Shown: one piece after another, positions 1-8,241 of the stretch
Numbering within the stretch: position 1 is the stretch's first letter
How the letters are laid out: every line of letters begins with the position of its first letter
NCBI GenBank assembly: GCA_041586735.1
Contig: JBFGZQ010000010.1
Location: 1 to 64,000 of the forward strand
Reading direction: 5' to 3'
Source: Motiliproteus sp041586735
GTDB lineage: Bacteria; Pseudomonadota; Gammaproteobacteria; Pseudomonadales; Balneatricaceae
DNA length: 64,000 bases
Position numbers and translations under genes: made by a program
The notes under the pieces: generated by a model
Databases searched by the model: none
The model's input: only the letters and a program-made list of their open reading frames with translations
What the model was told of the DNA's origin: nothing

Positions 1-100
1 AACTACGCTGCAGGCCATTGGTGCTGCAATGAGAAAGCTGGTTCATATCTGTTTTGGTGTCGTAAAGAATCAAAGTAAATATAGGCCTCAAATCAGCTGA
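1..100 (+). mobile_element. IS110-family transposase, C-terminal fragment (window edge)
   Basis: An open frame enters from the left edge (first full codon at 2) and stops at 98-100. It encodes 32 residues, including the stretch IGAAMRKLVHICFGVVK, which resembles the conserved C-terminus of IS110/IS1111-type DEDD transposases. The rest lies outside the window, so I cannot tell whether the element is intact. A 12 bp inverted repeat spans its stop codon. Only about 90 bp separate the stop from the end of galE, so the right end of the element is short, and any long non-coding RNA segment would have to be on the other side. The identification rests on a short stretch and on family memory. Confidence 0.65.
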
Positions 101-116
101 AATATGATTTGAGGCC
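84..116. repeat. 12 bp inverted repeat over the transposase stop codon
   Basis: GGCCTCAAATCA (84-95) and TGATTTGAGGCC (105-116) are perfectly complementary, with a 9-base loop that contains the transposase stop. It could act as a terminator or as a subterminal structural repeat of the insertion sequence. There is no T-run, which weakens the terminator reading. Confidence 0.6.
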
Positions 117-193
117 CATATCGAGAGATGGTATCTACAGGGATGCCGTCTGCTTAGGGCTGGGTAGCGCGGGTCAACACCCGACCGACCGCA

Positions 194-1210
194 CTAGCCC
201 TCGACATAGCCCTGGGGATTACTGCTCTGCCAGTGCCAGGTATCGATCATCATCTGCTGCAAATCCCGCTGCGCGGTCCAGCCCAACAACTGTTCTGCAG
301 TGCTGGGGTCGGCGTAGCATTCGGCGATATCACCCGGACGGCGTTCAACAATCTGATAGGGTACCGGGCGTTCCGAAGCTTGCTCCAGCGCCTGGATCAT
401 CTGCAGCACGCTGTAGCCCTGGCCGGTGCCAAGATTACAGGTGATCATCCCGCCACGCTCTGCCAGCGCCTGCAGCGCCTTGAGATGGCCCTCGGCGAGA
501 TCGACGACATGGATATAATCACGCACCCCGGTACCGTCGATCGTCGGGTAATCACCACCAAACACCGACAACTGCTGGAGCTTGCCGATCGCCACCTGGG
601 CGATATAGGGCAGCAGGTTATTGGGGATACCGTTGGGATCCTCACCGATCAGGCCGGACTCATGGGCACCGATCGGGTTGAAATAACGTAACCGGGCGAT
701 ACGCCATTCGGGATCGGCGGCATAGAGATCGGCCAGCATCTCTTCGATCATCAATTTGGAGCGCCCATAAGGGTTGGTGGCCGAGGTCGGAAACTCTTCG
801 CGGATCGGCACCGACGCGGGATCGCCGTACACGGTGGCCGAGGAGCTGAACACCAGCGTTTTGACCCGTGCTGCCGCCATCGCCTCGAACAGCACCAGAC
901 TACCGGCGACGTTGTTCTGGTAGTAGTGCAGCGGCTGCTGGCAGGACTCGCCCACCGCTTTGAGCCCGGCAAAATGGATCACCGCCTCGATCGCATGCTC
1001 GGCAAAGATTCGATCCAGAGCGCTCCGATCGCGAATATCGCCCTCGATAAAACTAAAAGATCGGCCGCTGATCTTCTCGATCCGCACTAGCGACTCGGGA
1101 TGAGCGTTGCAGAGGTTATCCAGCACCACCAATTCATAGCCTGCCGCGAGCAACTGCACGCAGGTATGACTGCCGATATACCCCGCCCCACCGGTGACTA
1201 ATATTGCCAT
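194..1210 (-). CDS. galE: UDP-glucose 4-epimerase
   Basis: This 338-residue protein matches the usual length of GalE, the NAD-dependent enzyme that interconverts UDP-glucose and UDP-galactose for surface polysaccharides and galactose use. The NAD-binding glycine motif GGAGYIGS is at residues 7-14. The catalytic SSSATVYG segment is at 122-129, followed by NPYGRSK with Tyr148 and Lys152, as in short-chain dehydrogenase/epimerases. A purine-rich ribosome site (AAGGAG, GGAG) precedes the ATG. It stands alone, with the IS110 remnant directly downstream and no polysaccharide genes beside it in this window. A related UDP-sugar epimerase cannot be strictly excluded, but the overall sequence is typical GalE. 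Confidence 0.95.
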   Translation of the reverse strand: MAILVTGGAGYIGSHTCVQLLAAGYELVVLDNLCNAHPESLVRIEKISGRSFSFIEGDIRDRSALDRIFAEHAIEAVIHFAGLKAVGESCQQPLHYYQNNVAGSLVLFEAMAAARVKTLVFSSSATVYGDPASVPIREEFPTSATNPYGRSKLMIEEMLADLYAADPEWRIARLRYFNPIGAHESGLIGEDPNGIPNNLLPYIAQVAIGKLQQLSVFGGDYPTIDGTGVRDYIHVVDLAEGHLKALQALAERGGMITCNLGTGQGYSVLQMIQALEQASERPVPYQIVERRPGDIAECYADPSTAEQLLGWTAQRDLQQMMIDTWHWQSSNPQGYVEG

Positions 1211-1403
1211 CTGCTCCTAACTCCTTGTCGATACGATCTATACAATGACGCCATTGTACCCCAACCCTGACCCGGTCCCAGCCAATAGCGATAAATATCT
1301 GTTATCAGCACCGCTACTTTTAATCGATTGGACAGTCGCTGGTTCTGCACACAGACTAAAGGCATCGTTAACAGCCCCCTGTTGATACCTCCGAGGATTT
1401 GTT

Positions 1404-2222
1404 ATGCCCCTGTCTCCATCCCAGTCCGAGCTATCGCCTGCCACCTTATCACCCTACGCGCTACGCCAGCGGATTCGTTCGGGCGAGCACCGCAGCAACA
1501 CCTCGGGTTACAGCCAGGGATTTGTGCAGGGCAATCTGGTGATTCTGCCCAAAGACTGGGCCAATGACTTTTTGCAGTTTTGCCAGCGTAACCCCAAACC
1601 CTGTCCGATCGTCGGCATGGCCTCGCAACCGGGGGAGTTCATGCTGCCTGATCTAGGCCGGGATCTGGATATTCGCACGGATCTACCCAGCTATAAGATC
1701 TTCAAGGACGGCCAACTGGTCGAAGAGGTTAGCGACATCTCCAACCACTGGCGCGATGACCTGGTGACCTTCGTATTGGGTTGCTCGTTCTCGTTTGAAG
1801 AGGCACTGACGGCCGATGGCCTGGAGGTCCGCAATATCAGCGAAGGGGTCAACGTGCCGATGTATCGCACCAACATCGCCTGTAAACCTGCTGGGCGTTT
1901 TAGCGGCAACCTGGTAGTCAGCATGCGTCCCTTTATCGCCAGCGATGCGATCCGTGCGGTGCAGATCTGCACCCGTTTTCCGTCGGTTCACGGTGCGCCT
2001 ATCCACCTCGGCGACCCGTCGCTGATCGGTATCGAGGATATCCAACGTACCGACTTTGGCGATCCGGTCAGGATTCACGCCAACGAACTGCCGCTGTTTT
2101 GGGCTTGCGGCGTAACCCCGCAGGTGGCGTTGGAGCAGGCCAAGCCGCCGTTCTGCATCACCCATAGCCCCGGCTGCATGCTGGTGACCGATCTGCCCAA
2201 CAGCCGCTTGGCGGTGCTATAA
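1404..2222 (+). CDS. DUF1445 / YcsI family protein, D-glutamate cyclase N-terminal-type
   Basis: This 272-residue protein belongs to the DUF1445 (UPF0317, YcsI) family, often labelled putative hydro-lyase. Visible family marks are GYSQGFVQGNLVILP (35-49) and PMYRTN (152-157). A GAGGA ribosome site precedes the ATG. In animals the same domain is the N-terminal half of mitochondrial D-glutamate cyclase (DGLUCY), which forms 5-oxo-D-proline from D-glutamate. The C-terminal half of that enzyme, DUF4392, is encoded 2.6 kb downstream at 4846, and the 5-oxoprolinase genes lie between. I infer that the two proteins act together in D-glutamate or 5-oxoproline metabolism. Whether this half is active alone is not visible from sequence. 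Confidence 0.88.
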   Translation: MPLSPSQSELSPATLSPYALRQRIRSGEHRSNTSGYSQGFVQGNLVILPKDWANDFLQFCQRNPKPCPIVGMASQPGEFMLPDLGRDLDIRTDLPSYKIFKDGQLVEEVSDISNHWRDDLVTFVLGCSFSFEEALTADGLEVRNISEGVNVPMYRTNIACKPAGRFSGNLVVSMRPFIASDAIRAVQICTRFPSVHGAPIHLGDPSLIGIEDIQRTDFGDPVRIHANELPLFWACGVTPQVALEQAKPPFCITHSPGCMLVTDLPNSRLAVL

Positions 2223-2254
2223 CTTAGGGTTATAAGTAGAGCGGTGCGGCGGCT

Positions 2255-2296
2255 GTCGGGCTGAAGCCCGACCCACAGGATAGGGCTTTAGTCCTT
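2255..2296. repeat. REP-like twin hairpin between DUF1445 gene and pxpA
   Basis: GTCGGGCT (2255-2262) and AGCCCGAC (2265-2272) form a perfect 8 bp stem. A second, weaker stem follows in AGGGCTTTAGTCCT (2282-2295). This look is common in repetitive extragenic palindromes of gammaproteobacteria. No second copy was noticed in this window, so the repeat status is inferred. Confidence 0.4.
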
Positions 2297-2315
2297 AACT
2301 ATTTCGGAGAGCAGG

Positions 2316-3059
2316 ATGGCGTTACGACTTAACAGTGATCTGGGCGAGAGTTTCGGGGCCTGGACCCTCGGCATGGATGCGGCGGTGATGCCGCATATCG
2401 ATCAGGCCAACATCGCCTGTGGCTTTCATGCCGGTGACCCGCTGGTGATGCAGCAAACACTGGCGCTGGCCAGGACCCACGGCGTGAGTGTCGGCGCCCA
2501 CCCCGGCTATCCCGATCTGGTCGGTTTTGGCCGCCGCTCGCTAAAATGCCAACCCGCCGAAGTCGCCGCACTACTGCAATACCAGATGGCTGCGCTAGAG
2601 GGCATGGCCAGATCCCAAGGGCTGGAGATCGCCTACGTCAAACCCCACGGCGCGCTCTATAACGACATGATGGCCGACAGCGCACTGCGGCAGGTGATTA
2701 TGCAAGCCATCGCCGACTATCACCGGCCACTACCCTTGATGATTCAAGCCACCCCGGAAGCCGCCAGCCACCGGCAAGAAGCCCAACAGGCGGGCATCAC
2801 TCTGCTACTCGAAGCCTTCGCCGACCGTTGCTACGCCGATGATGGCAAGCTGCTGGCGCGCTCCAAACCCGGTGCAGTGCATAGCAAAGCCAAGATGCTA
2901 GCGCAGGTGAAACAGCTGGCCGAAACCGGCACGGTGACCACTATCAGTGGCAACATCCTGACCCTCGAGGTCGATAGCCTCTGCGTCCACGGCGATAACC
3001 CCGAAGGGGTCCAGGCGATTGCCGAGATCCGCCAGCTACTCAATCAAAACGCACAGTAG
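2316..3059 (+). CDS. pxpA: 5-oxoprolinase (ATP-hydrolysing) subunit A
   Basis: This is a 247-residue LamB/YcsF-family protein. PxpA works with PxpB and PxpC in the cytoplasm to open 5-oxoproline to L-glutamate at the cost of ATP. Family signatures are LNSDLGESFG (5-14), ANIACGFHAGDP (31-42), GAHPGYPD (60-67) and KPHGALYN (109-116). The length is normal. GGAGAGCAGG sits just before the ATG as ribosome site. It follows the DUF1445 gene after 93 bp and precedes pxpB by 9 bp, so pxpABC form one tight operon. Confidence 0.95.
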   Translation: MALRLNSDLGESFGAWTLGMDAAVMPHIDQANIACGFHAGDPLVMQQTLALARTHGVSVGAHPGYPDLVGFGRRSLKCQPAEVAALLQYQMAALEGMARSQGLEIAYVKPHGALYNDMMADSALRQVIMQAIADYHRPLPLMIQATPEAASHRQEAQQAGITLLLEAFADRCYADDGKLLARSKPGAVHSKAKMLAQVKQLAETGTVTTISGNILTLEVDSLCVHGDNPEGVQAIAEIRQLLNQNAQ

Positions 3060-3068
3060 GGTATCAGG

Positions 3069-3869
3069 ATGCATATCAGCGTTGCCGGCGAAAATGCCCT
3101 GATCATCTACTTTGGTGAGCACTCCAGCACCGAGTCGTCGGTCGAGATATCCGCAGAGATTGCGGCTCAAGTGCAGCAGGCGGTGAAGCTGATCCGTCAC
3201 GATTTAGAGCCGCTGCTTATCGACCTGATCCCCTCCTACGCCTCCTTGCTGGTGATCTACGATCTGCAGCAAACCGATCATCACCATATCCGTAATCAGT
3301 TACGCCAGATCCTGACCGATCTCGAACAGAGTAGCGACAGCACAGGACAGATTATTACCCTGCCGGTGTACTACAGCCAGGAATCCGGTCCCGACCTGCA
3401 AGCCTTGGCCGAACGCGCCCAACTGAGTATCGATGAGGTCATAGCGATCCACCAGCAGCAGGAGTATCGGGTCTACGCGATCGGTTTTGCCCCCGGCTTT
3501 GCCTATCTAGGCGAAGTCGATCCGCGCATTGCCGCACCAAGGTTAGCCACTCCGCGACTCAAGGTGCCGCGCGGCGCGGTAGCGATCGCCGATCGCCAGA
3601 CCGCCGTCTATCCAGCGGCATCGCCCGGCGGTTGGAATCTAATTGGGCTGTGCCCGACCCGGATGTTCGATCCCGCAGCGACCCCGACGATGCCGGTGCA
3701 GGTCGGTGACCGGGTCCGCTTTGAGGCGATATCTCGGGCACAGTTTCTCGAGCTCGGTGGCGAGTTGGTCAGTTTTACTGGCAGCCCTAGCTCTAGCTCT
3801 AGTAATAAAACCAGCACCAGTAAAACCAGCACCAGCACAACCAAAAAATCTCAGGAGGCCACATCATGA
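3069..3869 (+). CDS. pxpB: 5-oxoprolinase subunit B with a Ser/Thr/Lys-rich tail
   Basis: The 266-residue protein is a KipI / allophanate-hydrolase-subunit-1-like protein. The conserved GFAPGFAYLG (139-148) and SPGGWNLIG (185-193) motifs are present. The family domain ends near residue 238. After it comes a 28-residue low-complexity tail of Ser, Thr, Lys and Asn, encoded partly by two 15 bp direct repeats at 3807-3836. The tail looks dispensable and recently expanded. The stop codon overlaps the pxpC start (ATGA), which implies translational coupling between the two subunits. Confidence 0.93.
   Translation: MHISVAGENALIIYFGEHSSTESSVEISAEIAAQVQQAVKLIRHDLEPLLIDLIPSYASLLVIYDLQQTDHHHIRNQLRQILTDLEQSSDSTGQIITLPVYYSQESGPDLQALAERAQLSIDEVIAIHQQQEYRVYAIGFAPGFAYLGEVDPRIAAPRLATPRLKVPRGAVAIADRQTAVYPAASPGGWNLIGLCPTRMFDPAATPTMPVQVGDRVRFEAISRAQFLELGGELVSFTGSPSSSSSNKTSTSKTSTSTTKKSQEATS
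3807..3836 (+). repeat. 15 bp tandem duplication inside pxpB
   Basis: AAAACCAGCACCAGT is followed directly by AAAACCAGCACCAGC. The duplication keeps the frame and encodes KTSTS twice. A 6 bp AGCTCT repetition lies just before it (3788-3802). Confidence 0.85.
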
Positions 3870-4801
3870 GCGGCTTCAAGGTGATCCAACCCGGCATCCT
3901 CAGCCTGATTCAGGACGCTGGACGTTTTGGCCAGCACCACCTCGGCCTGACCACTGGAGGTCCGTTAGATCCGCTGGCGTGCCAGTGGGCCAACCGCCTC
4001 TGCGGTAACCCGCTGGGCGCCACCGCGGTGGAGATCAGCATCGGCGGCCTGGTATTGGAGGCACAGATCGAAACCCGACTCTGCCTGACCGGCGCGCCGA
4101 TGCCGCTGAAGATCAATGGTGAGTTGTGCGACAGCTGGCGCAGCTGGCCTATTCTGCCCGGTGACAAGATCGAGCTTGGTTTTGCCACCGCAGGTTGTCG
4201 TGCCTATCTGGCGGTGGCCGGCGGTTTCGATATCCCGCTCAGTTTTGGCAGCAGCGCCACGGTAACTCGAGAGGCGATTGGCGGCCTGGATGGCGGCAAA
4301 CTCAAACCCGGCGACCTGTTGCCTGCCGCAGCTGCCAGCCACAGTGGCTGCCTGTTGCTGCCCGAACGCCATTGGCCTCAATACCGCAAACAGGCCCAAC
4401 TGCGGGTCATACCCGGCTATCAACAGCAGGCGTTTAGTCGCTACCAGCAACGGCTGTTCTTCGGTAGCGACTACCGGGTCAGCGAGCGCTGCGATCGCAT
4501 GGGGTTTCGCCTCGAAGGCCCAGAGATCAAACCCAGTATCAATGGCATCCTCTCCGAGGGGATCTGTCTGGGCGCGATTCAGGTACCCGCCGATGGCCAG
4601 CCGATTGTGCTGATGAATGATCGCCAGACCATCGGCGGCTACCCCAAGATCGGCTCGGTGCTGTCGCTCGATATCGCCAGACTGGCGCAGTTACTGCCCG
4701 GTTCGAGTGTGACGTTCGAGCCGATCACCCTGGAAGACGCCCATAATATCCACTGCCTGGCCCGCAGTTATTTCGACCGTGTTAAACCCGAGGCCTGCTG
4801 A
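3866..4801 (+). CDS. pxpC: 5-oxoprolinase subunit C (biotin-dependent carboxyltransferase-like fold)
   Basis: This 311-residue protein matches the KipA / allophanate-hydrolase-subunit-2 family. Recognisable segments are the N-terminal VIQPGILSLIQDAGRFG, the TGGPLDPLACQWANRL region and the late GAIQVPADGQPIVLMNDRQT block, which is highly conserved in PxpC and KipA. It starts on the ATGA overlap with pxpB. Together with PxpA and PxpB it should make the complete three-subunit prokaryotic 5-oxoprolinase. A 44 bp gap leads to the DUF4392 gene, so the latter is probably co-transcribed. Confidence 0.93.
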   Translation: MSGFKVIQPGILSLIQDAGRFGQHHLGLTTGGPLDPLACQWANRLCGNPLGATAVEISIGGLVLEAQIETRLCLTGAPMPLKINGELCDSWRSWPILPGDKIELGFATAGCRAYLAVAGGFDIPLSFGSSATVTREAIGGLDGGKLKPGDLLPAAAASHSGCLLLPERHWPQYRKQAQLRVIPGYQQQAFSRYQQRLFFGSDYRVSERCDRMGFRLEGPEIKPSINGILSEGICLGAIQVPADGQPIVLMNDRQTIGGYPKIGSVLSLDIARLAQLLPGSSVTFEPITLEDAHNIHCLARSYFDRVKPEAC

Positions 4802-4845
4802 CCTCGAACCCGTGAATTGCACCTCATAAGACCCGAGACACCCCC

Positions 4846-5712
4846 ATGCGTAACGATAACCGCACCAACAACACCTCTACCGACATAGCCCTTAGCGTGC
4901 TGATCGAAAATGCGCTGGTGGCGCGCAACCCCCGCGGCATGAAGACCCTGCAGCGCGCCCTAGAGCCTGGCTACTGCCTGCGCGCGGCGCAATTGCTTCG
5001 CGACATCAAAGGCACCGTGCTGATCGGTACCGGATTCCCGGTGGTTGATACCTTCGAAACCGACGGCCCGGTAGGCGCCATCGCCCTGTATAACTGCCTC
5101 GAATATCTGGGCGCAGAGCCGGTCATCGTCTGCGGTCCGCCGATGTCGACGGCGCTGGCAAGCTCTTATCGGGTCCACGAGATCAAGGTCGGCCCGCATG
5201 ATCAGCGGGAGGAGGAGGCGCTTCAGGCGCTAGAGAGATACCAGCCGGCGCTGGTGCTGTCGATCGAGCGTCCGGGGCAGGCCGAGGATGGCCACTATTA
5301 CAATATGCGTGGCGAAGATATCAGCGCCCGCGCCGCCTGCTTTGATACCTACCTCAAGCGTTGTCAGTGCCCGAGCATTGCTATCGGCGATGGCGGCAAC
5401 GAGATCGGCATGGGCAACGTCAAAGAGGCGCTGGGGCAACTCGATATCAACGCGGCCCACACCTGTTGCGACGAATTGATCGTCGCCGATGTCTCCAATT
5501 GGGGTGCCTATGGCATCATCGCCTTCCTCGGCCTGTGGCGTAACGAAGACCTACTCGGGAAGATAGAGCCCCTGAAAATTCTGCAATATCTATCAGCTCT
5601 GGGCAGCGTCGATGGTGTGACCCGCCGCAACGAACTAACCGAAGACGGCCTGTCACCCGACGAAGGCGCAGCACTACTACTGCAACTGCGCAGATTGGTC
5701 GGCATGGCGTAG
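4846..5712 (+). CDS. DUF4392 protein, D-glutamate cyclase C-terminal-type
   Basis: The 288-residue protein shows the DUF4392 pattern: an early GTGFPV segment (about 62-67) followed by DTFETDGPVGA, then AIGDGGNEIGMGN in the middle (about 179-191), and a late VSNWGAYG segment. In animal DGLUCY this domain is fused behind DUF1445. Here the two domains are separate genes on either side of pxpABC in one transcription unit. That supports a role in converting D-glutamate to 5-oxoproline, which PxpABC could then hydrolyse to L-glutamate. No signal peptide or membrane segment is present. The biochemical assignment is by homology and context only. Confidence 0.85.
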   Translation: MRNDNRTNNTSTDIALSVLIENALVARNPRGMKTLQRALEPGYCLRAAQLLRDIKGTVLIGTGFPVVDTFETDGPVGAIALYNCLEYLGAEPVIVCGPPMSTALASSYRVHEIKVGPHDQREEEALQALERYQPALVLSIERPGQAEDGHYYNMRGEDISARAACFDTYLKRCQCPSIAIGDGGNEIGMGNVKEALGQLDINAAHTCCDELIVADVSNWGAYGIIAFLGLWRNEDLLGKIEPLKILQYLSALGSVDGVTRRNELTEDGLSPDEGAALLLQLRRLVGMA

Positions 5713-5902
5713 CGCCACACCATACCGCCAATATCAGCAATAACAACTAGCAAACCCACAAAAATGGCCATTTAATCACTGCAAAGATACTAAAATACCC
5801 TAGATAGCGCAGATCACAACTTGATAAGATGAGGCCCAGTATTTATTCCCTAATTATCAATATTCAGCCAGTCATTCACCCACAACAACGAGAGCGCCGA
5901 CC

Positions 5903-6760
5903 ATGAGCATCGCCTATCTGAATGGAACCTATCTACCGATTGAAGAGGCGAAGATCTCCCCGCTGGATCGCGGCTTCCTGTTTGGCGACGGCATCTATGA
6001 AGTGATTCCCTCCTACAGCGGTAAGATGGTGGGCTTTGGTCCGCATATCGAGCGAATGATCGAAGGTCTGGGGCTGCTGGGGATCCAGCTGCACTGGGAC
6101 CCGCAGCAGTGGCGCACCCTTTGCGAGACCCTGGCGCAGAAAAACGGCGGGGGCAATCTAGGGCTGTACCTGCACGTCAGCCGCGGTGCCGACAGCAAGC
6201 GTTTTCACGCCTTCCCTGAAGGCGTGGAGCCAACGGTATTCTGCATGGCATTTCCGATCGCCCTGCCGCAAGCCGCCAACCGCGCCACCGCTCATGCTTA
6301 TTCGGTATCGACTGCTGAAGATCTGCGTTGGAAGCGCTGTAATATCAAATCCACCGCCCTGCTGGGTAACGTGCTCCATTTCCAGGAGGGTCATGCGGCG
6401 GGTAACAATGAGATCCTGTTGTTCAACACCCAGGGCAAGCTGACCGAAGCGGGCGCCTGTAACGTCTTCATCGTTAAAGATGGCGTGGTCGTCACCCCCG
6501 TCAAAGACAACCAGATCCTGGGCGGCATCACCCGTTTACTGATTCTCAATATCCTGCGCAAGGATGGCAGCATTCCGGTGGAAGAGCGTGATATCAGCAA
6601 GCAGGAAGTCCTCGACGCCGATGAAGTCTGGATCACCAGCTCCTCCAAAGAGATGGCTCCGGTGATCGCGATCGATGGCAAACCGGTCGCCGATGGCAAG
6701 GTCGGCCCGGTGTGGGAAGCGGCCTCCAAGCTGTATACCCAGTTTAAATACGATTATTAA
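5903..6760 (+). CDS. dat: D-amino acid aminotransferase (PLP fold type IV)
   Basis: The 285-residue protein belongs to the branched-chain/D-amino acid aminotransferase family. RGFLFGDGIYEVIP (23-36) and the DLRWKRCNIKS segment with the PLP-binding Lys149 favour D-alanine transaminase over IlvE or the lyase PabC. The enzyme would move the amino group between D-alanine plus 2-oxoglutarate and pyruvate plus D-glutamate. It sits 190 bp behind the DUF4392 gene, so it may have its own promoter, and a clear terminator separates it from alr. Its place beside a D-glutamate cyclase set and alanine racemase makes a D-amino-acid function likely. Confidence 0.88.
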   Translation: MSIAYLNGTYLPIEEAKISPLDRGFLFGDGIYEVIPSYSGKMVGFGPHIERMIEGLGLLGIQLHWDPQQWRTLCETLAQKNGGGNLGLYLHVSRGADSKRFHAFPEGVEPTVFCMAFPIALPQAANRATAHAYSVSTAEDLRWKRCNIKSTALLGNVLHFQEGHAAGNNEILLFNTQGKLTEAGACNVFIVKDGVVVTPVKDNQILGGITRLLILNILRKDGSIPVEERDISKQEVLDADEVWITSSSKEMAPVIAIDGKPVADGKVGPVWEAASKLYTQFKYDY

Positions 6761-6792
6761 TACGCCCCGTATCACCGCACATGACGCTGACT

Positions 6793-6817
6793 AAAACCTC
6801 GCTCCGGCGAGGTTTTT
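6793..6817 (+). terminator. Rho-independent terminator after dat
   Basis: AACCTCGC and GCGAGGTT form an 8 bp stem with a four-base loop, followed by a run of T residues. Confidence 0.85.
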
Positions 6818-6931
6818 CATCTCTGTGACAGGGTACAATCTAGACTTAGCCTGATCATCAATGGCCATAGCGCTGCGTATATCGACACCCATATCGATAC
6901 CTATGCCAAAGATATGCCGAAGGATAACTGC

Positions 6932-8056
6932 ATGTTTTACCGCGACACCTGGGTCGAGATCGACCTGGACCGGATCCACCACAACGTCTCCCAGATCAAG
7001 GCGCACGCCGGCTTCGAGTCATTGTTCGCAGTGGTCAAAGCCAACGCCTATGGTCACGGCGATGTCGAGGTCGCGCGTACCGCGCTGGAAGCCGGTGCCA
7101 CCCACCTGGCCGTGGCCTTTTTGGATGAAGCCCTGCGTCTGCGGCGCTACTTTACCGAGGTACCGATACTGGTGATGGGACCAATCCGGGTTGCGGATAT
7201 AGGTATCGCCGCCGCGCAACGGCTCAGCATCACCGCCCACGACCTGAGCTGGATCGACAAGGCGCTCGCCTACACCGGCCCTGCCATCGATGTGCATATC
7301 AAACTTGATACCGGCATGAACCGCATCGGCCTTAAGGATCGCGATCAGCTGCTTCAAGGCTGCACCCAGCTACGCAGCAATCCGGCGTTTAGGCTCTGCG
7401 GACTGTTCAGCCACTTTGCCAGCGCCGACGGCGACGCCGCGCTCTACCAGCGCCAGCTGCAACGCTTTGAGGACTTAATTGCGGTGTTGGATCTGGGCGA
7501 TTTCCAGCAGATTCACCAGGCCAACAGCGCGGCGATGCTCCATCATGGCAAGCAGCCGCACAGCAATGGCGGCCGCCTGGGGATTGCGATGTACGGTCTG
7601 CCCCCCAGCGCCGAGCTCGCGCTACCCTTTAGGCTGCAACAGGCGTTTTCGCTGCACTGTCGCATCACCCAGATCAAAGCGCTGCGCCAGGGCGAACAGC
7701 TCGGTTACGGCGGCAGCTACGTCGCCGACAGCGAGCAACTGATCGGCGTGCTACCGCTAGGCTACGCCGATGGCTGGCTGCGTTATCATCAGGACCGCGA
7801 GGTGGAGATCAACGGCCAGCGCTATCCGCTGGTGGGGCGGATCTGCATGGACCAGTGCATGGTGCGGATAGACAGTTCTATTACCGTTGGCACCCAGGTC
7901 ACCCTGCTGGGCGATCTGATCAGCGTCACCGAAGCGGCCACCGACCTCAACAGCATCAACTACGAGCTGGTCTGCTCGATCTCGGACCGGGTGCCGCGGA
8001 TCTACAAACGCCACGGCCAGCGGATCAGTGAACGTAACGATCGCTTCTCGACCTAA
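6932..8056 (+). CDS. alr: Alanine racemase
   Basis: This PLP enzyme interconverts L- and D-alanine for peptidoglycan. The PLP lysine is K36 in VVKANAYGHG, and the second catalytic base is the tyrosine of GYGGSY (Y259). The CMDQCM motif is at 305-310. I chose the ATG at 6932 because GAAGGA lies about eight bases before it and because family members start just before this point. An upstream in-frame ATG at 6914 has no such site. The resulting 374 residues are typical. It directly follows dat, which uses its product D-alanine. Confidence 0.94.
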   Translation: MFYRDTWVEIDLDRIHHNVSQIKAHAGFESLFAVVKANAYGHGDVEVARTALEAGATHLAVAFLDEALRLRRYFTEVPILVMGPIRVADIGIAAAQRLSITAHDLSWIDKALAYTGPAIDVHIKLDTGMNRIGLKDRDQLLQGCTQLRSNPAFRLCGLFSHFASADGDAALYQRQLQRFEDLIAVLDLGDFQQIHQANSAAMLHHGKQPHSNGGRLGIAMYGLPPSAELALPFRLQQAFSLHCRITQIKALRQGEQLGYGGSYVADSEQLIGVLPLGYADGWLRYHQDREVEINGQRYPLVGRICMDQCMVRIDSSITVGTQVTLLGDLISVTEAATDLNSINYELVCSISDRVPRIYKRHGQRISERNDRFST

Positions 8057-8148
8057 CTGCGGCTCGGTTTTCCTCAGCGCTACAACCGCCTAAAAACAGC
8101 ACCCCAGATTAACGAGCCGAGGCGCAGCGCGCTCTGCTCAATCCAAGG

Positions 8149-8241
8149 ATGAGTATCAAAGGACTATTGGCCGCCACCCTGTCCGCTCTGATCGCAGCCA
8201 CAGTAGACCAGTGTTACGTCGATAAGCTGCTGAATGTCTAG
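8149..8241 (+). CDS. Possible 30-residue hydrophobic peptide
   Basis: A short frame starts at ATG 8149 and stops at 8239-8241, just overlapping the end of convergent recQ. The peptide begins MSIKGLLAATLSALIAATVD and looks like a small membrane or signal-like helix. The AAGG before the ATG is too close to be a good ribosome site. I do not recognise it, and it may be chance. Confidence 0.2.
   Translation: MSIKGLLAATLSALIAATVDQCYVDKLLNV

Noticed and set aside
188..200. A second exact REP hairpin like that at 2255
   Set aside because: The region near 165-185 contains only a short CGGGT...ACCCG stem and not the GGGCTGAAGCCC core, so it is not counted as a copy.
5821..5834. FNR-like half site TTGAT before dat
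   Set aside because: Only one half site is present; the second arm does not match ATCAA.
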